Positions 1-7,100 of a stretch of 11,693 nt of DNA are shown here, piece after piece; positions within the stretch are counted from its first letter, which is position 1, and each line of letters starts with the position of its first letter. This DNA is from an uncultured Eubacteriales bacterium (GTDB lineage Bacteria; Bacillota; Clostridia; HGM11514): positions 1 to 11,693 of the forward strand of contig CABUMF010000056.1 of NCBI GenBank assembly GCA_902492655.1, given 5' to 3'. A program made the position numbers and the translations under genes. Under the pieces are notes generated by a model. That model saw only the letters and a program-made list of their open reading frames with translations, was not told the DNA's origin and ran no database searches.

Positions 1-417
1 CTGTATCGGTATTTCGACAAAGGAAACTATTTTGTCCAAACTCCCGGCAAGCACGAAATCAGACGGAAGAAGCGGATCACCCGTTAAAATACAAACAACA
101 TTTAAAGCATAGCAAAACAAACCGATTATCAGTGAAACAATAGTATTTGCAATCGCTATGCTGCGCGTAATTGCGGTAAATACGCACAAAAGCAAAATGA
201 TAAAAACGGAATTAAAAAGGATTTTGAAAAAACAGCCCTCGGTTTCAAAAAACTCGACGGCTGTCTCGTTTGACAGATGAATAACCTCCATGACCGTCAT
301 CAGCAAATAGGTAAACAGCAAAATCCCTACCGTATTTTTTACAATATCGTAATATCTGCCCCAAAACCCGTTTTTGCTTTTAATTCGGGCTTCAAATTCT
401 TCAATTTTTGAAAACAT
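1..417 (-). CDS. LTA synthase-like membrane protein, N-terminal part (cut by window edge)
   Basis: The open frame starts at an ATG (complement of 415-417) and runs off the left edge, giving 139 residues. It begins with a charged cytoplasmic stretch (MFSKIEEFEARIKSK). Three hydrophobic segments follow at about residues 28-46, 62-84 and 87-112. After them comes GDPLLPSDFVLAG, which resembles the segment after the N-terminal helices of LTA synthase / phosphoglycerol transferase proteins. In that family a five-helix anchor carries an extracellular sulfatase-fold domain that polymerises glycerol-phosphate. That catalytic domain would lie outside the window, so no active-site residue can be checked. 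The ribosome binding site is weak (GTGAG about 10 bases upstream). It is transcribed divergently from sigH. The topology is clear; the family call rests on one short motif and could instead be another multi-pass membrane protein. Confidence 0.5.
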   Translation of the reverse strand, partial: MFSKIEEFEARIKSKNGFWGRYYDIVKNTVGILLFTYLLMTVMEVIHLSNETAVEFFETEGCFFKILFNSVFIILLLCVFTAITRSIAIANTIVSLIIGLFCYALNVVCILTGDPLLPSDFVLAGSLDKIVSFVEIPIQ

Positions 418-457
418 CAAATCAACTCACAATACTAATTAAAAACGCATAACCAGT

Positions 458-486
458 ATTTTATCATAAAATTAAAAAAAATGCAA
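458..486 (-). promoter_or_regulatory. Promoter of the LTA synthase-like gene
   Basis: On the minus strand, TTGCAT (486-481) and TAAAAT (463-458) are separated by exactly 17 bases. TGA directly before the -10 gives an extended -10, which may offset the poor -35. Transcription would start near 451, leaving a leader of about 35 bases. This is read from the sequence only. Confidence 0.5.
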
Positions 487-578
487 GTTTTCTTTTATGG
501 AAATGAGGTTTTATGGCATTTTAATGTTCTGAATTGCGACAAATTTTAATTTTTTTGTGAAAATTTCAAAAAATTATA

Positions 579-607
579 TTGACAAAACACAAATTTTTGT
601 ATATAAT
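579..607 (+). promoter_or_regulatory. Consensus sigma-A promoter of sigH
   Basis: TTGACA (579-584) and TATAAT (602-607) are both perfect hexamers with a 17-base spacer, in a very AT-rich upstream region that could act as an UP element. The predicted start is near 614, giving a leader of about 27 bases. No SigH-type or 0A-box element was seen upstream, so strong vegetative expression is the simplest reading. Confidence 0.85.
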
Positions 608-640
608 AGTAGTTGACATTTAGTGGGAAAGGAATTAATA

Positions 641-1264
641 ATGGCAGTTTCCGAAAATGACGAATTTGTCTCCATGACAGATGATGAAATTGTTAAGCTC
701 GCAAAAAACGATAATATTCCGGCATTGGAATGTCTTCTTGAAAAATATAAAAACCTTGTAAAATCGCGTTCCCGTCCTTATTTTTTGATTGGAGCCGACC
801 GTGAGGATATTATTCAGGAAGGTATGATCGGGCTTTACAAAGCCATAAGGGATTATGACACCGAAAAATACACAAACTTCAAAGCATTTGCGGAAATGTG
901 TATTACAAGGCAGATTATCACGGCCATTAAAACCGCCACAAGGCGAAAGCATATGCCTCTTAATTCCTATGTGTCGCTTAGTCATCCCGTGTTTGACGAG
1001 GAATCCGACAAAACGCTGCTTGACACGATTACAGAGCACAGCTGTCTTGACCCGGAGGAAATTATTATAAATAAAGAGAACTATAATTCCATCGGAAAAA
1101 GGATAACGGAGCTACTCAGCCCTAAGGAAATGGAAATTTTGACGGTTTATCTCCAGGGTAAATCCTATCAGGAAATTTCCGAGCAGTTGGGCATTTCTCA
1201 CAAATCCATAGATAACGCCCTTCAAAGGGTTAAGCGCAAGCTTGATAAAAACATACGAAAATAA
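641..1264 (+). CDS. sigH: RNA polymerase sigma factor SigH (Spo0H-type sigma-70 family)
   Basis: This 207-residue protein has the usual SigH length. Sigma region 2 covers about residues 14-108, including the core-binding stretch ADREDIIQEGMIGLYKAIRD (52-71) and the region 2.4-like segment ending RRKHMPLN (about 80-108). Sigma region 4 covers about 158-202, with the helix-turn-helix GKSYQEISEQLGISHKSIDN (173-192). There is no region 1.1 or region 3, as expected for SigH. SigH directs transition-phase and early sporulation transcription in Firmicutes, including spo0A in Bacillus. A GTG at 623 could extend the frame by six residues, but it lies inside the ribosome binding site (GGGAAAGGAA, 625-634), so the ATG at 641 is preferred. 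The gene stands behind a consensus sigma-A promoter and is followed by a small zinc-ribbon gene in the same direction. Confidence 0.9.
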   Translation: MAVSENDEFVSMTDDEIVKLAKNDNIPALECLLEKYKNLVKSRSRPYFLIGADREDIIQEGMIGLYKAIRDYDTEKYTNFKAFAEMCITRQIITAIKTATRRKHMPLNSYVSLSHPVFDEESDKTLLDTITEHSCLDPEEIIINKENYNSIGKRITELLSPKEMEILTVYLQGKSYQEISEQLGISHKSIDNALQRVKRKLDKNIRK

Positions 1265-1282
1265 AGCGGCAACTTTGCCGCT
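1265..1282. other. 8-bp palindromic hairpin just after sigH
   Basis: AGCGGCAA and TTGCCGCT flank a 2-base centre immediately after the sigH stop codon. On the plus strand no T run follows, so it is a poor intrinsic terminator there; it could stabilise the sigH mRNA 3' end or cause pausing. On the minus strand a T-rich stretch follows, but no minus-strand gene ends here. Confidence 0.35.
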
Positions 1283-1288
1283 AAGATA

Positions 1289-1354
1289 TGTCCCGAGGTA
1301 CATAAAATGTGTATTGGTGCCGTTTTCGGTTCGGTTCAAATCCGATAAGGACAA
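1289..1354 (+). pseudogene. tRNA-like remnant between sigH and the zinc-ribbon gene
   Basis: GGTTCAAATCC at 1333-1343 reads as a standard tRNA T-arm core, with CGG/CCG pairing extended to TCGG/CCGA. The element can be closed like an acceptor stem: TGTCC (1289-1293) pairs with GGACA (1349-1353). A 4-bp D-like stem (1298-1301 with 1311-1314) and a short CCG-TTTT-CGG hairpin (1320-1329) lie between. It is about 66 bases long, too short for a normal tRNA. It has no 7-base anticodon loop, lacks the D-loop GG, and has two mismatches in the acceptor stem. A decayed tRNA is the favoured reading; chance structure in a spacer is possible. No CCA follows. Confidence 0.25.
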
Positions 1355-1380
1355 ACTTATTTAAAAGCGAGGGATTTTCA

Positions 1381-1653
1381 ATGTACGAAGACAAGACATT
1401 AACCTGTAAGGACTGTGGCGCAGAGTTCGTCTTTACAGCAGGTGAACAGGAATTTTATGCTGAAAAAGGTTTGCAAAACGAACCTCAGCGCTGCAAAGAA
1501 TGCCGTTTGGCTAAAAAACGCGCATTCAACCAGAACCGCGAAATGTTCACGGCAATCTGCGCAGACTGCGGCAAAGAGGCGGTTGTTCCTTTCCAGCCTA
1601 AAACAGATAAACCTGTTTACTGCAGCGAATGTTTTGAAAAGCATAAAGCATAA
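1381..1653 (+). CDS. Small double zinc-ribbon protein (CxxC-x17-CxxC type)
   Basis: This 90-residue protein contains eight cysteines in four CxxC pairs. The first module uses C9/C12 and C38/C41, resembling the probable zinc-ribbon family (zf-trcl). The second uses C60/C63 and C81/C84 and fits the CxxC-x17-CxxC spacing exactly. It has no signal peptide or membrane segment, so it is probably cytoplasmic and binds two zinc ions; the molecular role of such proteins is not known. The start is the ATG at 1381, preceded by GAGGGA at 1369-1374. An in-frame upstream start at 1309 lacks such a site and would add a tail without family character. It lies 116 bases after sigH and may be co-transcribed with it, followed by a strong terminator. 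Confidence 0.85.
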   Translation: MYEDKTLTCKDCGAEFVFTAGEQEFYAEKGLQNEPQRCKECRLAKKRAFNQNREMFTAICADCGKEAVVPFQPKTDKPVYCSECFEKHKA

Positions 1654-1695
1654 TCCCTCAACGGGCATTATATATTAAGATTTTCAGAACAATCT

Positions 1696-1725
1696 CGGTC
1701 GTCTCGGTTTGAGGCGACCGTTTTT
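1696..1725 (+). terminator. Intrinsic terminator after the zinc-ribbon gene
   Basis: CGGTCGTCTC pairs with GAGGCGACCG (one G-T pair) around a 5-base loop, and TTTTT follows directly. It ends the sigH/zinc-ribbon transcription unit 43 bases past the stop codon. Confidence 0.85.
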
Positions 1726-1771
1726 ATGCTCACTAATATCAAAAAATCCATATTTAGTATCAATTCTTCAA

Positions 1772-1800
1772 TTTACACGAGCATTTTTTTATGTTACTAT
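1772..1800 (+). promoter_or_regulatory. Probable promoter of the glycoside hydrolase gene
   Basis: TTTACA (1772-1777, 5 of 6 to consensus) and TACTAT (1795-1800, 4 of 6) are separated by 17 bases. It lies between the preceding terminator and the ribosome binding site AGGAGA (1822-1827). No obvious catabolite-repression (cre) palindrome was found next to it. Confidence 0.45.
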
Positions 1801-1834
1801 AAGGATATAAAAATTATAGTTAGGAGAACAAAAA

Positions 1835-3778
1835 ATGAATTTCAGACAGGTTCATCTCGACTTTCATACTTCCGAAAAAATAAAAGGTATCGGGAGCGAA
1901 TTTTCAAAAGAAAACTTTCAGGCAATGCTCCGGCTCGGGCATGTCAATTCGATAACCGTGTTTTCAAAATGCCACCACGGATGGTCGTATCATCCCACAA
2001 AAGCAAGCGTTCAGCATCCGGAGCTTAAATTTGACCTGCTCAAGGCTCAGATTGAAGCCGCGCACGAAATCGGCGTTAAAACTCCGGTTTACATTTCTGC
2101 CGGTCTTGACGAGAAGTACGCTCTTGATCACCCCGATTGGCTGGTAAGAAATCAGGATCAATCAACTACATGGGTTAAGGATTTCAGAACGCCTGGTTAT
2201 CATAAATACTGCTTTAATTCGGAGTATCTCGATGTGCTCCTTTCACAAATTACGGAGGTTGTTGAAAACTACGATGCTGACGGTATTTTCCTCGACATTG
2301 TAGGAGTTACGCCCTGCTACTGCTGTAACTGTCTTAAAATAATGAGGGCTGAAGGGCTTGACCCCGAAAACCTCCAAGATGTGTACGCTTTGGCTGAACG
2401 CACATACAAAAAATACACCGATGCGGTTGAAAAAACCATACATTCAATAAAACCCGATATGCCTATTTTCCATAACAGCGGTCATATTACAAGAGGAAGG
2501 CGGGATCTTGCGCATATGAACACTCATCTTGAGCTTGAATCCCTGCCTACAGGCGGCTGGGGCTATGACCACTTCCCTCTTTCCGCAAGATATGTTCAAG
2601 GGCTCGGCATGGAGTTTTTGGGAATGACAGGCAAATTTCATCAATCCTGGGGAGAATTCGGAGGATATAAGCATCCCAATGCGCTTAAGTACGAAGTGGC
2701 TCTGGCTGCGGCAAACGGCGCAAAATGCTCAATAGGCGACCAGCTTCATCCTTCGGGAAAAATGGACGAAGCAACTTACTCCCTAATAGGCGAGGCTTAC
2801 GGATACCTCGAACAGATCGAGGAATGGTGCGACAATGTTAAATCGGTTGCAGAAGTTGGTGTGCTCTCGGTTCAGTCTGTTAACGGAATGGAGCCCGGAA
2901 ATCGGGAATGTTCTTCGGATAACGGTGCTGTAAGAATGCTTCTCGAAGGAAAATACACCTTTGATGTGATAGACCTTGAAAGTGATTCCTCAAAGTACAA
3001 TGTTATCATCATGCCCGATAATATAAGGCTCAACGATAAGGCAAAGGCGTATATTGACGAATTTATTAAAAACGGCGGTAAGATTATCGCTTCCGGTCTT
3101 TCACCCGTTGCGGACGAAAGAATGGCATTTGATTTAGGTGCGGAATACATAGGTAAAAACGAATTCCAACCCACTTACATAAGACCGAGCTTTGAACTTA
3201 AGTCGCTCGGGAATGCCGCTTTTGTGACATATTCGGCAAGCTATAATGTAAAAGCTTCCGTTATTGAGGGCTACATTCAAAACCCCTATTTTAACAGAAG
3301 CATAGAGCATTTCAGCTCCCACAGACACGCCCCGTGCGCAAACGAAAACTCTTCTCCGGCAATAACAATCGGCAAGGACGGAGCCTACCTTGCGTGGAAT
3401 ATATTTGAAGACTACGCCGAGGCGGGAAGTCTTTTCCTCAAAGAGGTATTTTTCCATGTGCTTGACAATATGCTCGGAGAAAGAATGATTAAAACAAATC
3501 TTCCGGCACAGGGCATCATGACAGTTCAGGAGCAAGAGAGCCGGTATGTCGCGCATATGCTTTATGCGGCGCCGGTTACACGAGGCACAAAAACTCAAAT
3601 TATTGAAGACCTCATACCTATTTTGGATACAGAGCTTGAAATCAAGCTCCCGACAGCACCCAAAAATGTGTATCTTGCACCGCAGATGACCGAAATCCCC
3701 TACGAGCTCGACGGCACAACCGTCAAACTCAAGGTTGATAAATTTGAAGGTCATCAAATGATAGTTTTCGATAAATAG
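1835..3778 (+). CDS. Family-6 hypothetical glycoside hydrolase (GHL6) with beta-galactosidase trimerisation-like domain
   Basis: This 647-residue protein has no signal peptide, so it is probably cytoplasmic. The N-terminal ~330 residues look like a TIM barrel of the GHL6 / alpha-amylase-superfamily type, starting MNFRQVHLDFHTSE. Candidate acidic residues are D154 in DGIFLD (149-154), E235 in HLELESLP, and D302 in GDQLHPSG; which are catalytic cannot be told from sequence. A cysteine cluster CYCCNC (161-166) follows the D154 strand and may bind a metal. Residues about 335-440 resemble the flavodoxin-like beta-galactosidase trimerisation domain (VGVLSVQS, then YNVIIMPD and GGKIIASG). The C-terminal ~200 residues are probably beta-sandwich. 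The substrate is unknown; use of plant or host oligosaccharides is a guess. No transporter or regulator adjoins it, and it has its own promoter and terminator, so it is a single-gene unit. The start is fixed by AGGAGA 7 bases upstream. Confidence 0.75.
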   Translation: MNFRQVHLDFHTSEKIKGIGSEFSKENFQAMLRLGHVNSITVFSKCHHGWSYHPTKASVQHPELKFDLLKAQIEAAHEIGVKTPVYISAGLDEKYALDHPDWLVRNQDQSTTWVKDFRTPGYHKYCFNSEYLDVLLSQITEVVENYDADGIFLDIVGVTPCYCCNCLKIMRAEGLDPENLQDVYALAERTYKKYTDAVEKTIHSIKPDMPIFHNSGHITRGRRDLAHMNTHLELESLPTGGWGYDHFPLSARYVQGLGMEFLGMTGKFHQSWGEFGGYKHPNALKYEVALAAANGAKCSIGDQLHPSGKMDEATYSLIGEAYGYLEQIEEWCDNVKSVAEVGVLSVQSVNGMEPGNRECSSDNGAVRMLLEGKYTFDVIDLESDSSKYNVIIMPDNIRLNDKAKAYIDEFIKNGGKIIASGLSPVADERMAFDLGAEYIGKNEFQPTYIRPSFELKSLGNAAFVTYSASYNVKASVIEGYIQNPYFNRSIEHFSSHRHAPCANENSSPAITIGKDGAYLAWNIFEDYAEAGSLFLKEVFFHVLDNMLGERMIKTNLPAQGIMTVQEQESRYVAHMLYAAPVTRGTKTQIIEDLIPILDTELEIKLPTAPKNVYLAPQMTEIPYELDGTTVKLKVDKFEGHQMIVFDK

Positions 3779-3791
3779 AAATAAATAATAT

Positions 3792-3823
3792 CGCCGCAAA
3801 CAGTTTTGTCTGCGGCGTTTTTT
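3792..3823 (+). terminator. Intrinsic terminator after the glycoside hydrolase
   Basis: CGCCGCA (3792-3798) pairs with TGCGGCG (3811-3817) across a 12-base loop, followed by TTTTTT. It lies 13 bases after the stop codon. Confidence 0.85.
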
Positions 3824-3867
3824 ATATTGCAAAAAACATAAAAATATGGTAAAATTAAGCTATAAAC

Positions 3868-3899
3868 AAAAAATACCATATCGAAATATGGTATTTTTT
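3868..3899 (-). terminator. tracrRNA terminator with UUCG tetraloop
   Basis: A perfect 14-bp inverted repeat flanks a 4-base loop, which reads UUCG in the tracrRNA direction. The 3' arm ends in six Ts on the minus strand, so it is a strong intrinsic terminator. The mirror arm is also T-ended on the plus strand, so it could act in both directions and shield cas9 from read-through of the glycoside hydrolase gene. Confidence 0.85.
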
Positions 3900-3967
3900 A
3901 CAAAATAAGTGACGGAAACTTTGGGATACCGTCATACCCTACGGCATAAAAGCCTTATCTTAGAACA

Positions 3968-3992
3968 CTGATGGATATTGATAATTTTATAC
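3968..3992 (-). repeat. tracrRNA anti-repeat A
   Basis: On the plus strand this is identical to bases 12-36 of the CRISPR repeat (CTGATGG through TTATAC). The first 11 repeat bases are not copied; their complement is replaced by the bulge and lower-stem sequence. It lies directly before the nexus, so it is the functional anti-repeat. Confidence 0.85.
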
Positions 3993-4008
3993 AAAAAATC
4001 AATTTTAT

Positions 4009-4033
4009 CTGATGGATATTGATAATTTTACAC
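4009..4033 (-). repeat. tracrRNA anti-repeat B (second, upstream copy)
   Basis: This copy matches bases 12-36 of the repeat with one change (TTTTACAC instead of TTTTATAC). It lies 16 bases upstream of copy A in the tracrRNA. After its CAG end, UAAAAU could pair with repeat GUUUUG as a lower stem, so B looks like a complete anti-repeat without its own nexus. The one-base change creates TTTACA, a candidate -35 for cas9. Confidence 0.8.
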
Positions 4034-4057
4034 ATCAATTCCTAAGCTCAATATTAT
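4027..4057 (+). promoter_or_regulatory. Candidate cas9 promoter overlapping anti-repeat B
   Basis: TTTACA (4027-4032) and TATTAT (4052-4057) match consensus 5 of 6 each, but the spacer is 19 bases, which is long. An alternative -10 is TATAAC (4058-4063), with no good -35. Whichever is used, the -10 overlaps the tracrRNA -10 on the other strand. Confidence 0.3.
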
Positions 4058-4084
4058 TATAACATAAAAAAATAAAAATGTCAA
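4056..4084 (-). promoter_or_regulatory. Consensus promoter of the tracrRNA
   Basis: On the minus strand, TTGACA (4084-4079) and TATAAT (4061-4056) are perfect hexamers with exactly 17 bases between them. Start is predicted near 4049. The -35 lies inside the cas9 leader, 24 bases before the cas9 start codon. The placement supports a tracrRNA that includes both anti-repeats. Confidence 0.85.
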
Positions 4085-4107
4085 ATATTTTTTTGGAGGG
4101 ATAACAA

Positions 4108-7100
4108 ATGAAGTATGTATTGGGACTCGATGTAGGCATAGGTTCAGTCGGCTGGGCAGTTATAAGGAACGAAGATGATTGCAAAAGAATTGAAGATTTC
4201 GGTGTCCGTGTTTTTGAATCCGGTGAAAATCCGGACCCAAAAATCAAAGCATCATTATGTCAAGAAAGAAGGGGCTACAGAAGCACCAGAAGACTGCTTA
4301 GGCGGCGTGCACACCGAAAGATGCGCCTCAAAAAGCATTTGCAGAATATAGGGCTTATTTCGGAAAATGAGCTTAAAGCATACTTTGAGGCAGGCAAAAA
4401 CGATGTTATAGAAACAAGGGTTAAGGCGTTGGACGAAAAGGTCACACGGGAGGAGCTTGCGGCTTGTCTTGTAAACATTTGTAATCGCAGAGGGTATAAG
4501 GATTTTTACGAAGCTGACGAATCCGATGAGGATTACGCTGCGGTTGAGTCCGTAAATAAAATCATGGAGGAAAACCATTACAGGACTGCCGCAGAAATGA
4601 TAAAATACAACAGCGTTTTCAACGATGAATTCGGAAGGCATTACCGAAACGGACACGGCTTTGACGAAACTCACCTTGTTTCAAGAAAATATATGCTTGA
4701 TGAAGCGAGGCTCATTTTGGATAGGCAATCGTTGTTCTACGATTGCCTTACGGAGGAAAATAAGGATAAAATACTAAGCATTATTTTTTCTCAAAGATGC
4801 TTTGAGGACGGGCCGGGAGATGTAAACGATCCGTACAGAAAATACAAAGGCTTTTTGGACAAGCTCGGAAAATGCAGATTTTACCCATCGGAAGAACGCG
4901 GATGCAGATATACCGCACTTTCGGATATATATGCCGCAGTCAATGTTCTTTCGCAGTATAAATATGTAGATAAGGAAACGGGAGAAATTTATCTTTCCCG
5001 TTCTCTGGCAGAGGCACTTATTAATAACATCATTTCCACCGCCTCCGCACTTCAAAAGGATATAAAAAGAATTGCAAAAGAACATGGCTTTGAGGTTAAC
5101 ATAAGCAAAGAGACTGACAGCATATCAAAATGTTTAAAATACTTGGGCTTTGCAAAAAAATGTCTTGAGGAAAACGGATACGAATGGAAAGATTTTATAA
5201 ATGATTGGTCAGAAGAAGACGGCAAGCTCAATCAGATAGGAATAACGCTTTCAAGGTTTGTGACGCCTTCCAGGAGAAAAGTCGAGCTGAAAAATCTCGG
5301 TTTTTTAAATGGCGGTGCCGTTGAAGCATTTTCAAAGCAAAAGACAAGCGGAACAACAAATGTGTGCTATAAGTATATGAAGGATGCCGTAGAAAGCTTT
5401 CTTGAGGGAGATATATACGGAGAATTTCAAGCAGGCGTTAACAAAACAAATGACGAAAAATATGTCGAAAGCGAAAATATAAAACTGCCCGCATTTGATA
5501 AAAACAGTGAATTTTACGACAATCCTGTGGTAACAAGGTCAATAAACGAAACAAGGAAGGTTATAAACGCAATAATTGACCGCTACGGTTCACCGTGGGC
5601 AATCAATATCGAGGTTGCAAGCGAGCTTAATAAGAGTGCGGAGCAACGAGAAAAGGACGAAAAGCATAATCGTGAAAACGAAAAACAAAGGATTACAGCA
5701 ATAAAATCCATATCTGAGCTTCTCAATATAGAAGAAAATGAAGTATCTTCGACCATGGTGGAAAAATATCTCTTGGGCGAAAATCAGGAATGGAAATGTA
5801 TGTATTCCGACCGTGTCATAGATATGAAGGATTGTCTTTCCGGAAAAAGCAGGGCTTATGAAATAGATCACATCGTGCCTTTTTCGTTGATTCTTGACAA
5901 TACCAAAAATAACAAAGCGTTGGTTTACGCATCGGAAAATCAATTAAAGAAGCAGAGAACTCCTTTGATGTATCTTGAAGGAGAGAGGCGTGAACGCTAT
6001 CTGGATAAAGTCAGAAATATGTTCAAAAGCGGAAGAATCAGCGAAAAGAAATATAAGTATCTCATGCTCGAGGATTTGAACAATGCCGAAATTCTCAGTG
6101 ATTGGAAGAGCAGAAATATTAACGATACAAGATATATTGCAAAGTATCTTGTCACCTATCTGTCGGAAAATCTGAAATTTGCCGAAAAGGATAGCTCCGA
6201 CAAGTACCGCACAAGGGTTTATGCCGTTAAAAGCGCCGTGACATCGTTGTGCAGGAGAAGCTGGCTCAATCGTGACACTTGGGGAAGATTCAATAAGGAA
6301 GAGCTTAAAAAGATTACATATCTTGACCATGCCGCCGATGCGGTTGTTATTGCCAACTGCTTGCCGGCTTATGTTGAGATTGCGTATGCAAACATGAAGC
6401 TTAAAAGCATATATAAAAGTTCCGGCAAAACCGAAACGGAGGAGTATAAGAAAACGCTTGCAAATGCAGTTGAGTATATTTCCAAGTTTTACGGATTTAA
6501 TAAAAACTATCTTGAAAGAATGCTCACGAAAAAGGTTGTTGTGCCTTCGCTGTGCGAAAATCTTAAGGCGGAAGTGGACGCAAGATTTACCGATTACGAT
6601 ATTTTCCGTGAATTTGAAAAGGAAAAGGCTCAAAAAAGCGGAAGCACTCCGAGAACCTTCACCGATGAGGAGATTGACGATATTTTCAAGAACATGGTTA
6701 ATAATTTATATCCCGATGATCCCGACTTTGCAAAGAGGTGCAGGATGCCCGTTACCTCTCATAAGATAAACAAAAAATTCAGCGGCAAGATGACCGATGA
6801 TACCTTCCTCAGAATTAAAAATATTGACGGAAAGGATTGTCAGCTTGCACGCAAAGAGGTTTATACTCTCAAAAAGGATGATATTGACAAAATTTACGGC
6901 GATGACCGTGATTTGAAAGATTCTCTTGAAAAGCTGTTCCGGGAAAACAGCGGAAATACCGTTGGAGATATACTTAACAAGCTTGGCAAAAAGCATTTTA
7001 TTACGGAAAAGGGGAACCGTATTCATACGGTAACGCTGATAAAAAAGCTCCAGGGCAAGCTTGTATATACTGAAGCTGACGAAAACAACCGTTCCGTAAA

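Larger units (their letters stand above)
3868..4049 (-). ncRNA. tracrRNA of the type II-C CRISPR-Cas9 system
   Basis: Read on the minus strand from a consensus promoter (4084-4056), the transcript carries two anti-repeats, B (4033-4009) then A (3992-3968). Each is complementary to the last 25 bases of the CRISPR repeat, perfectly for A and with one G-U wobble for B. After A, UGUU faces repeat bases UUCU as an internal loop. CUAAGAU (3963-3957) then pairs with the first seven repeat bases GUUUUGG, using three G-U pairs. This reproduces the lower stem, bulge and upper stem of Cas9 guide duplexes. Next come the nexus hairpin GGC-UUUUAU-GCC (3954-3943), a second hairpin UGACGG/CCGUCA (3934-3910) and a terminator hairpin. 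The long form is about 182 bases; a processed form starting in anti-repeat A would be about 125. RNase III cleavage of the duplex is expected from known type II systems. Ends are predicted, not measured. Confidence 0.85.

Noticed and set aside
635..1039. 134-residue minus-strand open frame opposite sigH
   Set aside because: It lies over conserved sigma region 2 codons and has no ribosome binding site or domain features.
1309..1380. Upstream in-frame start for the zinc-ribbon protein
   Set aside because: The extra 24 residues have no family character, lie over the tRNA-like element and lack a ribosome binding site, while GAGGGA directly precedes the ATG at 1381.
3134..3832. 232-residue minus-strand open frame inside the glycoside hydrolase gene
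   Set aside because: It is antisense to a well-supported coding region, with no recognisable domain, and it crosses the plus-strand terminator.
3968..4033. A second, two-repeat mini CRISPR array upstream of cas9
   Set aside because: The copies lack the first 11 repeat bases, their pitch is 41 instead of 65-66, and they lie behind a minus-strand promoter ahead of a nexus and terminator. They are tracrRNA anti-repeats.
3868..4049. tracrRNA acting as a natural single guide for cas9 autorepression, as described for the long tracrRNA of Streptococcus pyogenes
   Set aside because: The transcript contains two anti-repeats but no repeat-like segment able to pair with them in cis, so the required fold is not supported.
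5944..6633. 229-residue minus-strand open frame inside cas9
   Set aside because: It is antisense to conserved Cas9 RuvC-III and HNH-flanking sequence, has no ribosome binding site, and its composition (Phe/Ile/Cys-rich) is typical of a shadow frame.
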